Assembly: GCA_022779285.1 (NCBI GenBank)
Contig: JALFST010000008.1
Coordinates: 1-64,000, forward strand
Source: Peptoniphilaceae bacterium
GTDB lineage: Bacteria > Bacillota > Clostridia > Tissierellales > Peptoniphilaceae
Direction: 5' to 3'
DNA length: 64,000 nt
Shown here: piece by piece, positions 46,241 to 53,880 of the stretch
How positions within the stretch are numbered: position 1 is the first letter of the stretch
Layout: the number at the start of each line of letters is the position of its first letter
Program-made: the position numbers and the translations under genes
Notes under the pieces: generated by a model
The model's database searches: none
What the model was told of the DNA's origin: nothing
The model's input: the letters and a program-made list of their open reading frames with translations, nothing else

Positions 46241-47299
46241 CTACGTCACGGGAAAAGTTGCGGAATAGAATCCTCCGCTTGTTTCCTCAATCATTCCTTT
46301 CATCTCCAGCAATGTAATCGCTGCAACAAGACGACCGGTTTCCCAACGCAGGCTCTCCAGAAGCATTTCCATCGTCATATTCCTGATCGAGAGATTATCA
46401 TATACATCTTGCTCATCATTCGTCAACAATTGTACACACTTTTTTCCGAAAATTTTGTCTTTTGTATAATCAGGCCAGCCATACAGGGTGGTGCTGATGT
46501 CCTCCGCACAAAGGGCAACCTGCGCCCCCTGCTGAATCAGGGAATCCGTTCCCCGCGCCTGTGGATCCTCAATGCGGCCGGGAATGACATAAACCTCACG
46601 GCCTTGCTCATGCGCAAATCTTACGGTATGCATCGTACCTGATTTGATATCCGCCTCAACCACAAGAGTGCCCCAGGAGAGACCCGATAATATTCGATTT
46701 CTTTCCGGAAAAAAATATGGCTTCGGAGAAAGGCCGGGAAGAACCTCTGTAATCAGACACCCGGATCGGCAAATCTCGCCCGCCAACGTTCGATGCGATG
46801 CCGGATAAATCTTATCAATGCCGGAAGCCATCACTGCGACAGTCGTTCCTTTTGCATGACAGCATCCTCGATGCGCCTGTGCATCGATACCATATGCCAA
46901 TCCGGATACAATATTGGCTCCACGATACGAAAGCTCCTCTGCAAAGGAATGCGCCATTCGCATGCCATACGGAGTCGGTTTTCTCGTTCCGACGATTGTG
47001 AAGCAATAGCCCTGCAGAGCTTCCATTTTCCCTTTACCGAATAAGATCGCCGGCGGATCCGGAATTTGTCTGAGCAATTCCGGATACTCCGAATCGAAAA
47101 TGGAGAGATACCAATAGCCCTGCGCCTCAAGATCTCTCCAATGCTCCATCTCGCATGAGTTCAGAGAAATGTCTTCCTGCTTTCCCAAAAACGAAGGCTG
47201 CCTGTCACCGATTTCTTCTCTGATCCCGCGCAAGACCTCTTTTCGACCTTTTCCGGAGAGGATTTGTGCCAATATGATTTTGCTCCATGGCGATCTCAT
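46241..47299 (-). CDS. dprA: DNA processing protein DprA/Smf
   Basis: 352 residues. The Rossmann-like core contains GTRKPTPYGMRMA, NIVSGLAYGIDAQAHRGC and SHRTLAGEI-type residues. A small winged-helix-like C-terminus (VYDNLSIRNMTMEMLLESL) follows. It loads RecA on incoming single-stranded DNA during transformation. The ATG at 47299 overlaps the yraN stop (ATGA) with GGAGG 7 bp upstream; the 47335 reading is rejected. Its presence alone does not show the organism is competent. Confidence 0.94.
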   Translation of the reverse strand: MRSPWSKIILAQILSGKGRKEVLRGIREEIGDRQPSFLGKQEDISLNSCEMEHWRDLEAQGYWYLSIFDSEYPELLRQIPDPPAILFGKGKMEALQGYCFTIVGTRKPTPYGMRMAHSFAEELSYRGANIVSGLAYGIDAQAHRGCCHAKGTTVAVMASGIDKIYPASHRTLAGEICRSGCLITEVLPGLSPKPYFFPERNRILSGLSWGTLVVEADIKSGTMHTVRFAHEQGREVYVIPGRIEDPQARGTDSLIQQGAQVALCAEDISTTLYGWPDYTKDKIFGKKCVQLLTNDEQDVYDNLSIRNMTMEMLLESLRWETGRLVAAITLLEMKGMIEETSGGFYSATFPVT

Positions 47300-47724
47300 G
47301 CATTTTCCTCCATGGAAAACGCATCCGGAATACAATGGATTTGTCTTTTCCCGATATCAATCTCTACAACATCAAAAGAAAAAAAAGAAAACTGAGCGAG
47401 ACCCTCCCGCTTCCGGTGTGCTAAAAAATGCCTCGCTGAATAACGTAATCGCTCTCTTTTGCGCCTATCGACAAATTCCTGTGCATATCCGTAAAGATCT
47501 CCGGAGCGCGCCTTGACTTCAATAAAAATCAAGTGATCTCCGCGTGCCGCAATCCGATCGATTTCTCCGCGCCGAGTACGATAATTTCTTTCTAAGATTG
47601 TATATCCCCTGGATATATAATAGTTTTCACAAAGCCTTTCTCCAAGATCCCCGATCGCTTTTCGATCATGTCTGTCGATTTCATCGAAATCATCGGGAGG
47701 TTGAATGTTTTTCCTGATATTCAC
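47296..47724 (-). CDS. YraN/UPF0102 family nuclease-fold protein
   Basis: 142 residues from GTG 47724, chosen because GAGGAGGG lies 5 bp upstream and because the homologous region begins soon after (GDLGERLCENYYISRGY). The motif GEIDRIAARGDHLIFIEVKAR is the restriction-endonuclease-like core of the family. It overlaps rnhB by 35 bp and dprA by 4 bp. Function is not established; Holliday-junction-resolvase-like folds are suggested. Confidence 0.88.
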   Translation of the reverse strand: MNIRKNIQPPDDFDEIDRHDRKAIGDLGERLCENYYISRGYTILERNYRTRRGEIDRIAARGDHLIFIEVKARSGDLYGYAQEFVDRRKRERLRYSARHFLAHRKREGLAQFSFFSFDVVEIDIGKRQIHCIPDAFSMEENA

Positions 47725-48355
47725 GGAGTCCCTCCTCATGGATAAAACTCCGCCGATGGATCGGTAGGATGCCGAATTTCCGGATCGCCTCCATATGCGC
47801 CTTGGTACCATATCCCTTGTTTTTCGCAAGGTCATATTCCGGATATTTCTCTGCCAAAGCGATCATTTGACGATCACGATAAACCTTAGCCACGATCGAC
47901 GCACAGCTGATGGTGTAAATTCGATCATCGCCATGAATGATCCCTATCTGAGGATAGGCAATATCGATGGTTTCCGCATCGATCACCACGAGCTCGGGAA
48001 TCACATGATGTCCCTGATGGTCTGTAAGTGCTTCCACAGCCTCCTTCATCGCGCGGAGCGTTGCTTGACGAATATTGATTTCGTCAATGAATTGTTCACT
48101 GCTTTGTCCGATGCCCCATGCGATACAATGCTCTAAAATCTGATCGTAAAGCTTTTCTCGCTTGATTTCCGATACCTTTTTCGAATCGCGCACTCCTTCA
48201 ATGCGCTCTCCCTTCGGCATAATTATAGCACAGGCCACCACAGGACCGGCAAGCGGACCGCGTCCCACTTCATCCACTCCGCATACCAGATCTGTCGCAT
48301 CAATGCGGCTCTTTAATTCTCGAATATCGTTTTCTGTCCAATGATCTCTCTTCAC
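47690..48355 (-). CDS. rnhB: Ribonuclease HII
   Basis: 221 residues with CGVDEVGRGPLAGPVVACA (first two acidic metal ligands), an internal VVIDAETIDIAYPQ segment carrying another, and ASIVAKVYRDRQM with the remaining conserved residues. It removes ribonucleotides from DNA and RNA from hybrids. It starts 1 bp after rbgA, within rbgA-rnhB-yraN-dprA-topA. Confidence 0.96.
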   Translation of the reverse strand: MKRDHWTENDIRELKSRIDATDLVCGVDEVGRGPLAGPVVACAIIMPKGERIEGVRDSKKVSEIKREKLYDQILEHCIAWGIGQSSEQFIDEINIRQATLRAMKEAVEALTDHQGHHVIPELVVIDAETIDIAYPQIGIIHGDDRIYTISCASIVAKVYRDRQMIALAEKYPEYDLAKNKGYGTKAHMEAIRKFGILPIHRRSFIHEEGLREYQEKHSTSR

Positions 48356-48356
48356 T

Positions 48357-49193
48357 TTACGGCCTTTCTAAAGAGATTCTGCCGAATCTCTGTTTCCGAA
48401 AATCATCTAAAATCTTTTTGCCGATTCGATCGTAATCAATCTCACCTCCCCGCAAAAGGCAGCCGGATTGCCTGGCCATGCGTTCCATGATTTCCAATGC
48501 GGTCTCGTCGCCCTGAATCTGATATCGATCCAGAAAATCCTCCGGACGAATGAGAAGCATATTCTCTAAAAAACGCAGTCCCAGCTCTGCCGGCTGCAGG
48601 ACCTCATCGCGAATGGCTCCTGTAAATGCCAGATGAAGCGCCTGATCCGGATCCAGCTTGTGCCAAAGAATCCCCGGAGTATCCATCAATAAAAAGCTTT
48701 CCCTTGCATGAATCCATTGTTGCCCTGTGGTGACTCCCGGACGATCCCCGACTTTTGCGCTTCTTTTTTTTGACATCATATTGATAAAGGTGGATTTTCC
48801 CGAATTCGGTATTCCGAATACGAGCATGCGGATTTCCGGATTTTGAATTCCTTTTTCCTCTTTTCTGCGGAGCTCTTCCTTCAGGATTTCCACCGCCAGA
48901 ATTCGCACCTTTTTTGCAGCATTCTCTTTTGCAGCATCCAAAGCAAGCGCGCGGATTCCCTGTTTTTCAAAATGAAATAACCATTGCGCGGTAACCGAGG
49001 GATCTGCCATATCCTTTTTATTGAGAATGATCAGTCTTTTCTTTTGTTTTGTCACCTGCTCCAACAGCTGATTGCTGCTCGAAAGAGGAATTCTGGAATC
49101 CAGTATTTCGCAGCAGAGATCAATCTGCGGAAGCCTTTGCCGAATCTGATCCAGCGCTTTTTTCATATGGCCGGGAAACCAGTTGATGTTCAT
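48357..49193 (-). CDS. rbgA: Ribosome biogenesis GTPase RbgA/YlqF
   Basis: 278 residues with circularly permuted G motifs: G4 LNKKDMAD comes first, then G1 GIPNSGKSTFINM and G3 DTPGILWHKLD. The N-terminus INWFPGHMKKALDQI is the family hallmark. It is needed for late 50S assembly. GGAGGAGAGG lies just upstream. A terminator separates it from rplS, yet no promoter fits in the 20-bp gap, so read-through likely supplies transcription. Confidence 0.96.
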   Translation of the reverse strand: MNINWFPGHMKKALDQIRQRLPQIDLCCEILDSRIPLSSSNQLLEQVTKQKKRLIILNKKDMADPSVTAQWLFHFEKQGIRALALDAAKENAAKKVRILAVEILKEELRRKEEKGIQNPEIRMLVFGIPNSGKSTFINMMSKKRSAKVGDRPGVTTGQQWIHARESFLLMDTPGILWHKLDPDQALHLAFTGAIRDEVLQPAELGLRFLENMLLIRPEDFLDRYQIQGDETALEIMERMARQSGCLLRGGEIDYDRIGKKILDDFRKQRFGRISLERP

Positions 49194-49213
49194 TACCTCT
49201 CCTCCTTTCCATC

Positions 49214-49251
49214 AAAAAAACAGCTCAAAACGGAAGACCGTTCCGAGCTGA
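49214..49251 (-). terminator. Terminator after rplS
   Basis: Minus-strand CAGCTC / GAGCTG outer stem with an inner AACGG-TCTT-CCGTT hairpin, followed by seven T. It lies about 10 bp after the rplS stop codon. Confidence 0.8.
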
Positions 49252-49262
49252 ATTTGATCGGA

Positions 49263-49610
49263 TTAATAGGATTTTCTCTCTTTCACCTTAGCAGCCTTGC
49301 CGACACGCTGACGCAGGTAGTAAAGCTTTGCGCGGCGAGCTTTTCCCTGACGGCTGACCTCGATCTTCTCAACGCGCGGAGAATGCAGCAGGAATGTACG
49401 CTCAACGCCGACGCCGTTGCTGATTCGACGAACCGTAAAGGTTTCATTGACGCTTCCGTTCTGGCGCTTAATCACGGTTCCTTCGAAAAGCTGAACACGC
49501 TCACGTGTTCCTTCTTTAATACGATAATAAACTTTTACAGTGTCCCCAATGCGAAAGCTTGGCAGATCCTGCTTAAGTTGCTCCGTTTCCAATTTTTGAA
49601 TATAATCCAT
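49263..49610 (-). CDS. rplS: 50S ribosomal protein L19
   Basis: 115 residues, standard length. [26 protein letters not shown] and [18 protein letters not shown] are the conserved blocks, and [22 protein letters not shown] closes it. It is at the 30S-50S interface. It follows trmD in the rpsP-khpA-rimM-trmD-rplS order and has AGGAGG upstream. Confidence 0.97.
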   Translation of the reverse strand: MDYIQKLETEQLKQDLPSFRIGDTVKVYYRIKEGTRERVQLFEGTVIKRQNGSVNETFTVRRISNGVGVERTFLLHSPRVEKIEVSRQGKARRAKLYYLRQRVGKAAKVKERKSY

Positions 49611-49619
49611 GTTTTCCTC

Positions 49620-50318
49620 CTAATCCTCATTTTGTGATTCACGTTTATATTTTTCATATAAATCAGGGCGTTTCCGCTTTGTATTTTCGATGCTGTTTTG
49701 CAAGCGCCACTTTGCGATTTCACCGTGGTTGCCGTTCAAAAGAACCTCCGGAACGGCAAAGCCTCGAAAATCGCGCGGCTTGGTGAATTCATCATATTGA
49801 AGCAAATGATTCATCAGAGAATCGGTTGGCGCACTTTCGCTGTTTCCCAGGACACCGTCAATCCACCGCACAACCGTATCGATCAAAACCATTGCCGGAA
49901 GCTCTCCGCCTGTAAGAACATAGTCTCCGATAGAGATCTCTTCATCGATAAAATGATTCACCACGCGGCTGTCAATTCCCTCGTAATGTCCGCAAAGCAG
50001 AACAAGATGCTCCTCCTGAGCAAGCGAAATCGCTTTTTGCTGCGTAAGCACGGATCCCTGCGGGCTCAAATAGATCACACGACTCTTTGGCGTTCGAACC
50101 GCTTCAATCGAGCGAACCACCGGTTCCGGCATCATCAGCATGCCTGCCGCCCCGCCAAACACCGTTCCGTCCACTTTGCTGTGCTTATCAAGGGAAAAAT
50201 CGCGAATATTGGTTGCCTTGATCGCAAGATGTTCTTTTTGAATCGCCCTTCCGATCACGCCATATTGATCCAGAATCGAAAAAATTTCGGGAAATAGCGT
50301 TAGAATATCAATTCTCAT
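49620..50318 (-). CDS. trmD: tRNA (guanine-37-N1)-methyltransferase
   Basis: 232 residues. The trefoil-knot SAM site appears as LLCGHYEGIDSRVV and EISIGDYVLTGGELPAM. The N-terminus begins RIDILTLFPEIF. It methylates G37 next to the anticodon to prevent frameshifting. Its start overlaps the rimM stop by 11 bp. Confidence 0.97.
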   Translation of the reverse strand: MRIDILTLFPEIFSILDQYGVIGRAIQKEHLAIKATNIRDFSLDKHSKVDGTVFGGAAGMLMMPEPVVRSIEAVRTPKSRVIYLSPQGSVLTQQKAISLAQEEHLVLLCGHYEGIDSRVVNHFIDEEISIGDYVLTGGELPAMVLIDTVVRWIDGVLGNSESAPTDSLMNHLLQYDEFTKPRDFRGFAVPEVLLNGNHGEIAKWRLQNSIENTKRKRPDLYEKYKRESQNED

Positions 50319-50814
50319 CGAGCAAACCCTTCATCGCTTGTATACGGATATAACCCTCGTCCGGGGAAATTTTCCGAATCACGTCATGTACAGCCGGAAT
50401 CAAAATTTCCTTCCGATTCTCAGTCACCACCACATAAATATCATTGGAAGCGTAGCTGAGCACATCCTTCACCGTACCGAAAATGTGATTTTTTTCATCC
50501 ATTACCCGCAGTCCGATTAAATCCTTCACATAATAAAATCCGGGCTCGGGATCCGGCAGATCTTCCTCTAAAACATAGAGCTGTTTTCGCAACAGCTTTT
50601 CCGCTTCTTCAATCGAAGAAATTTCATCGAAAAACAAATAACTGAATAAACCATCGCTTCGAACCTTCGAGATGTGAAGTTTTTCACCGGAATCCGTATA
50701 AAGGAGCATTCCCTCTGAAAAACGATCCTTGCGGCCATCCGCGGTTTGCACCCGTACTTCTCCTTTTAGGCCCCGTGTCCTAATAACGGTGCCCACAGAA
50801 ATGAGGTCATTCAT
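50308..50814 (-). CDS. rimM: Ribosome maturation factor RimM
   Basis: 168 residues. The N-terminal barrel (ISVGTVIRTRGLKGEVRVQ) and the C-terminal PRC-barrel (YYVKDLIGLRVM ... EILIPAVHDVI) are clear. It helps 30S head assembly. The start is not certain: ATG 50814 overlaps the khpA stop and has no strong ribosome binding site, so translation is probably coupled. A TTG at 50826 is the alternative. Confidence 0.93.
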   Translation of the reverse strand: MNDLISVGTVIRTRGLKGEVRVQTADGRKDRFSEGMLLYTDSGEKLHISKVRSDGLFSYLFFDEISSIEEAEKLLRKQLYVLEEDLPDPEPGFYYVKDLIGLRVMDEKNHIFGTVKDVLSYASNDIYVVVTENRKEILIPAVHDVIRKISPDEGYIRIQAMKGLLDEN

Positions 50815-51046
50815 CAATGCTTTCAATGTCCAGGTTTACCTTGACATTCTCTTTGATTGCGCAGGCTTTCAGGACTTGGCGCAACGAATTGGCAATGCGG
50901 CCCTGCTTGCCGATCACCTTTCCCATATCATCGGAATGGACGCGAAGCGAAAGGTGAACAAGTCCCCCCTCCACATCTTCTATCAGCTCAATCGAATCGG
51001 GATGATCGACCAGGCTCTGTGCCATTGACAATAAGAGATCTTTCAT
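50807..51046 (-). CDS. khpA: KH-domain RNA-binding protein KhpA
   Basis: 79 residues, essentially one KH domain with its GxxG loop in GKVIGKQGRIANSLRQVL. KhpA forms dimers with KhpB and binds many RNAs in Gram-positive bacteria, affecting cell elongation genes. It is located between rpsP (2 bp) and rimM as in most Firmicutes. Confidence 0.95.
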   Translation of the reverse strand: MKDLLLSMAQSLVDHPDSIELIEDVEGGLVHLSLRVHSDDMGKVIGKQGRIANSLRQVLKACAIKENVKVNLDIESIDE

Positions 51047-51048
51047 AA

Positions 51049-51447
51049 TTAAGCCTCGGCTTCTTCGTTGTCCGTCTTTTGCTCCGATTCCTCGTTTTTC
51101 TCAGTTTCCTTCACAGCATCCTTTGCCGATGCCTTCTCTTCAAACTCGATTACCTTTTTGGGCTTGCGCTCTGCGGAGACACCTGCCTCAACAAGACCGC
51201 TCGCTTCCAAAACGCCATATTCCTTGAAGAGACGATTCACCGTATCGGAAGGCTTTGCACCATTGGAGATCCATGTCTTCACCTTGTCCGCGTTGATACG
51301 GAACATACGAGGCTCGGAAACAGGATTATAGAATCCCAACTCTTCGATAAAGCGACCATTGCGTGCACGGCGAGAATCCGCAACAACGATACGATAAAAT
51401 GGCTGCTTCTTAGCTCCTAAACGTTTCATTCTGATTTTTACTGCCAT
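51049..51447 (-). CDS. rpsP: 30S ribosomal protein S16
   Basis: 132 residues. The S16 core is [20 protein letters not shown] through [17 protein letters not shown]-terminal extension of roughly 35-40 residues rich in Lys, Glu and Ala goes beyond the usual 80-90 residue size. It is needed for 30S assembly. It follows ffh by 9 bp with AGGAGG upstream. Confidence 0.96.
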   Translation of the reverse strand: MAVKIRMKRLGAKKQPFYRIVVADSRRARNGRFIEELGFYNPVSEPRMFRINADKVKTWISNGAKPSDTVNRLFKEYGVLEASGLVEAGVSAERKPKKVIEFEEKASAKDAVKETEKNEESEQKTDNEEAEA

Positions 51448-51456
51448 GATTCCTCC

Positions 51457-52794
51457 TTATTTGAAAAACGGATTTTTAAAAAATCCCTTTTTGCCCTTTT
51501 TCTGAAGCTTCGTTACCTGCTTCATCATCTTTTTTGAGTCCTTAAATTGCTTCAGCATCCGATTGACCAATACAGGATCGACTCCCGATCCCTTCGCAAT
51601 TCTCGTACGTCTGGAAGGATTGATCTTGTCCGGGTTCGCTCTTTCCTCCGGAGTCATCGATGTAATAATGGCCTCCATATGAGCAATCTGTTTTCCATCC
51701 AGGTTGACATTGTCCAGCATTTTCGCGTTGATCCCCGGAATCATCGTCAACAGATTCTCTAAAGGCCCCAATTTTTTCATTTGCTGAATCTGCGAATAGA
51801 AATCGTTGAGATCATACTTCTGGGAACGAAGCTTTTTCTCCATCTCCTTCGCCTGCTCTTTATCGATGGTTTGCTCCGCCTTCTCAATCAGTGTAAGCAC
51901 ATCTCCCATGCCGAGAATGCGTCCGACAAGACGATCGGGATGAAATTCCTCTAAATCATCCAGCTTTTCACCCGTGCCTACGAGCTTGATCGGCTTTTGA
52001 GTAACAGCGCGTACGGAAAGCGCTGCACCGCCGCGCGCATCACCGTCCATCTTCGACAGCACGACGCCCGTCAGATCAATTTGCTCGTTAAATGCTTTAG
52101 CAACATTGACAGCTTCCTGCCCTGTCATGGCATCGACCACTAAGAGAGTTTCCGTTACCGGAATATGCGCTTTCATCTCGCGAAGCTCCTCCATAAGAGC
52201 CTCATCGATCTGCAAACGACCGGCAGTATCGATAATTACAGGATCCTTACCGGTTCTTCGAGCATCCTCAACCGCCTTCTGAGCGATCGTAACAGGATTG
52301 ACATCGGTTCCCATCTCAAAGACAGGAGCTCCTGCCTGCTCCCCCACCACCTGAAGCTGTTTGATTGCGGCAGGACGATAGACATCGCATGCGACCAGCA
52401 GGGGGCGCTTCCCCTTTTTGAGATACAGCCTTGCCAGCTTCGCCGCATGAGTTGTTTTTCCTGCACCCTGCAAACCGCACATCAAAATGATTGTCGGAGC
52501 ATTTGAGGAGTATCGCAGCGATTGATCGGGATCGCTCATCAAATCAATAAGCTGCTCCTTCACAATTTTGACCACCATCTGTCCCGGAGTCAGTGATTTC
52601 ATCACATTTTCTCCAATGGCTTTTTCCTTGGTGCGTGCTACAAAATCCTTGACCACTTTATAGCTCACATCCGCCTCCAGCAATGCGAGACGAATCTCTC
52701 GCATCGCCTGCTCAACATCCTTTTCATCCAGCTTCCCCTTACGGGTCAGATTGGCGAAGGTTTGCTGCAAGCGCTCCGCTAAATTTTCAAACAA
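51457..52794 (-). CDS. ffh: Signal recognition particle protein Ffh
   Basis: 445 residues. The N domain (FENLAERLQQTF) is followed by the G domain (GLQGAGKTTHAAKLA, DTAGRLQIDEALM) and a methionine-rich M domain ending in a Lys/Phe tail. It recognises signal sequences on nascent chains. The start is a TTG at 52794 with GAGGGGG 5 bp upstream, matching where the family begins; the 52878 reading would run through ylxM. Its receptor FtsY is encoded 3.4 kb upstream beyond an insertion. Confidence 0.96.
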   Translation of the reverse strand: MFENLAERLQQTFANLTRKGKLDEKDVEQAMREIRLALLEADVSYKVVKDFVARTKEKAIGENVMKSLTPGQMVVKIVKEQLIDLMSDPDQSLRYSSNAPTIILMCGLQGAGKTTHAAKLARLYLKKGKRPLLVACDVYRPAAIKQLQVVGEQAGAPVFEMGTDVNPVTIAQKAVEDARRTGKDPVIIDTAGRLQIDEALMEELREMKAHIPVTETLLVVDAMTGQEAVNVAKAFNEQIDLTGVVLSKMDGDARGGAALSVRAVTQKPIKLVGTGEKLDDLEEFHPDRLVGRILGMGDVLTLIEKAEQTIDKEQAKEMEKKLRSQKYDLNDFYSQIQQMKKLGPLENLLTMIPGINAKMLDNVNLDGKQIAHMEAIITSMTPEERANPDKINPSRRTRIAKGSGVDPVLVNRMLKQFKDSKKMMKQVTKLQKKGKKGFFKNPFFK

Positions 52795-52807
52795 TGGCGC
52801 CCCCTCT

Positions 52808-53149
52808 CTATTCCGAATCCGCTTTCGAATGAAGTTCTTCCAGAAAGCTCCTGACCTCTGCCGCTTCCGGCCTTCCATCCTGTTGCAGAAGCTCTTCCCA
52901 CACAGGAAAGAGACGCTCCGCCCGACTTCGGAAATGAAGCACTCCCAAGACGGATTCCATATGTTCCATTTTACGAACCGCCCGATTCAGCTGATTCGAG
53001 ACCGCCTGCTTGGAAATCTCAAGATTCTCTCCGATTTCCGTAAGAGACAAATCCTCGTAATAGTGTGCCACAATCATATCCTGTTGCTTTACGGTCAAAA
53101 AGGATCCATAGATCTGATAGAGCATATCAATGCGAATATTTGGATCCAT
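52808..53149 (-). CDS. ylxM: YlxM, putative SRP-operon helix-turn-helix protein (UPF0122)
   Basis: 113 residues from ATG 53149 (GGGAGG 5 bp upstream). A sigma-70-region-4-like helix-turn-helix spans LTVKQQDMIVAHYYEDLSLTEIGE then ISKQAVSNQLNRAV. In streptococci YlxM stimulates SRP activity. It normally sits right after ftsY; here about 3 kb of foreign-looking DNA separates them and ylxM has its own consensus-like promoter. Confidence 0.93.
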   Translation of the reverse strand: MDPNIRIDMLYQIYGSFLTVKQQDMIVAHYYEDLSLTEIGENLEISKQAVSNQLNRAVRKMEHMESVLGVLHFRSRAERLFPVWEELLQQDGRPEAAEVRSFLEELHSKADSE

Positions 53150-53177
53150 GTTTTCCTCCCATCTCGCGAACATTGGT

Positions 53178-53205
53178 ATTTTATCACGTTATCCATCTCT
53201 GTCAA
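53178..53205 (-). promoter_or_regulatory. Promoter of the ylxM-ffh-rpsP operon
   Basis: Minus-strand TTGACA (53205-53200), 16-bp spacer, extended -10 TGATAAAAT (to 53178), 29 bp upstream of the ylxM ATG. Confidence 0.8.
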
Positions 53206-53322
53206 GCATTTTTTATTGACAGCATCTAAGAGGCGGATTGCCGGTGAAAGGCAAAGCCCCGCGATGCTTTCCATCAAATGCAAAACGGCACAGCTGAGTA
53301 GAAGCTCATTGCTCGGCATTTT

Positions 53323-53535
53323 TCTTCGTGCCTCATACCGTTTCGAAATCTCCATCCTGACAGATTTCATTGGCAATTCTTAAAAACTCTTTTGCTGCGG
53401 GAGTAAGAAATATGTCCTTGATATATATAGTCAATGTCTCCGGAAAGGTCTACGCCTGCTATCTCCAATGTTTTGATACTTTCCTCTTTGAATTCCGTTT
53501 CTACCGCCTTCTCTGACGTGATTCCAAAGCCTATA
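53323..53535. repeat. Direct repeat, left copy (flanks the exporter/peptide cassette)
   Basis: About 213 bp, same orientation as 55594-55807, corresponding to the 3' end of the LysR-like gene. Differences are scattered substitutions plus small indels, so the duplication is not recent or the copies came from related genes. Confidence 0.8.
53333..53535 (-). pseudogene. LysR-type regulator fragment, copy 1 (C-terminal end only)
   Basis: The minus strand encodes the tail of a LysR effector-binding domain: IGFGITSEKAVETEFKEE, then a break, then FLTPAAKEFLRIAN-like residues and a stop. Relative to copy 2 a 2-bp deletion near 53423 shifts the frame, and everything upstream of the GFG block is missing. 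About 213 bp match copy 2 (55594-55807) at roughly nine of ten bases by eye. Its 5' edge abuts the stem-loop at 53547-53586. It is not functional. The 120 bp between this fragment and the ylxM promoter hold no gene I recognise. Confidence 0.8.
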
Positions 53536-53546
53536 CACAAAATTAC

Positions 53547-53586
53547 ATCAGGTGTATGAACCGAGTTTTAAACTCATACACCTGAT
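53547..53586. repeat. 13-bp perfect inverted repeat downstream of the Cys-rich peptide gene
   Basis: Arms ATCAGGTGTATGA (53547-53559) and TCATACACCTGAT (53574-53586) enclose 14 bases that can pair further (GAGTTT/AAACTC). On the minus strand it is followed by GTAATTTTG, a weak T tract. It is placed 45 bp after the peptide stop and 12 bp before the LysR fragment, so it may be the cassette terminator or an element end. Confidence 0.65.
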
Positions 53587-53630
53587 TTGCTAAACGATAC
53601 ATCTTTCAAAATCATTGTATTCCTAAAAAA

Positions 53631-53756
53631 TTATGCACATCCGCCACATGCAATTACTGCACCACAACCTGTCCGTGGTCTCACAAGAGTTTCAACCGTA
53701 CCAAATAATTTAGAACTGAAGTCTACTGAATTCCATCCAATAAGCTTCCCATGCAT
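53631..53756 (-). CDS. Predicted 41-residue Cys/Gly-rich peptide (RiPP- or bacteriocin-like precursor)
   Basis: An ORF too short for ordinary calling. ATG 53756 is preceded by AAAGGGAG (53768-53761) and the frame ends with TAA at 53631. The first 28 residues have no Cys, contain WNSVDFSSKLFGTVETLV and look like a leader. The last 14 residues are RTGCGAVIACGGCA, giving C-X5-C-X2-C (Cys31, 37, 40) in a small, glycine-rich tail. It lies 125 bp downstream of, and on the same strand as, an ABC exporter. A short leader with a compact Cys/Gly core beside an exporter is the pattern of ribosomally made, modified peptides. No modification enzyme is seen nearby and I cannot assign a known class. Coding is inferred from start, ribosome site and composition only. 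Confidence 0.6.
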   Translation of the reverse strand: MHGKLIGWNSVDFSSKLFGTVETLVRPRTGCGAVIACGGCA

Positions 53757-53783
53757 TTATCTCCCTTTTATAATTCTATGTAC

Positions 53784-53809
53784 CTATTACAAAGCAATCT
53801 TTGTAATAG
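53784..53809. repeat. 11-bp inverted repeat between the exporter and peptide genes
   Basis: CTATTACAAAG (53784-53794) and CTTTGTAATAG (53799-53809) with a 4-base loop. It lies about 30 bp upstream of the peptide ATG. There is no T run on either side, so it is a candidate operator or mRNA processing/stability hairpin that could set the exporter-to-peptide ratio. Confidence 0.6.
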
Positions 53810-53880
53810 ATAAGCATTTGATATTTGATTGAAAAAAACTCGATTTCTGATTCTTGTCGTTTCACATAATAAAACGTTTT

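Noticed and set aside
53095..53376. 93-codon minus-strand frame upstream of and overlapping ylxM
   Set aside because: It runs through the ylxM promoter and ribosome site and overlaps ylxM in another frame; no recognisable domain.
53587..53832. 81-codon plus-strand frame opposite the Cys-rich peptide
   Set aside because: No convincing ribosome site and no family match. The minus-strand ORF has a better start and lies in the exporter's direction.
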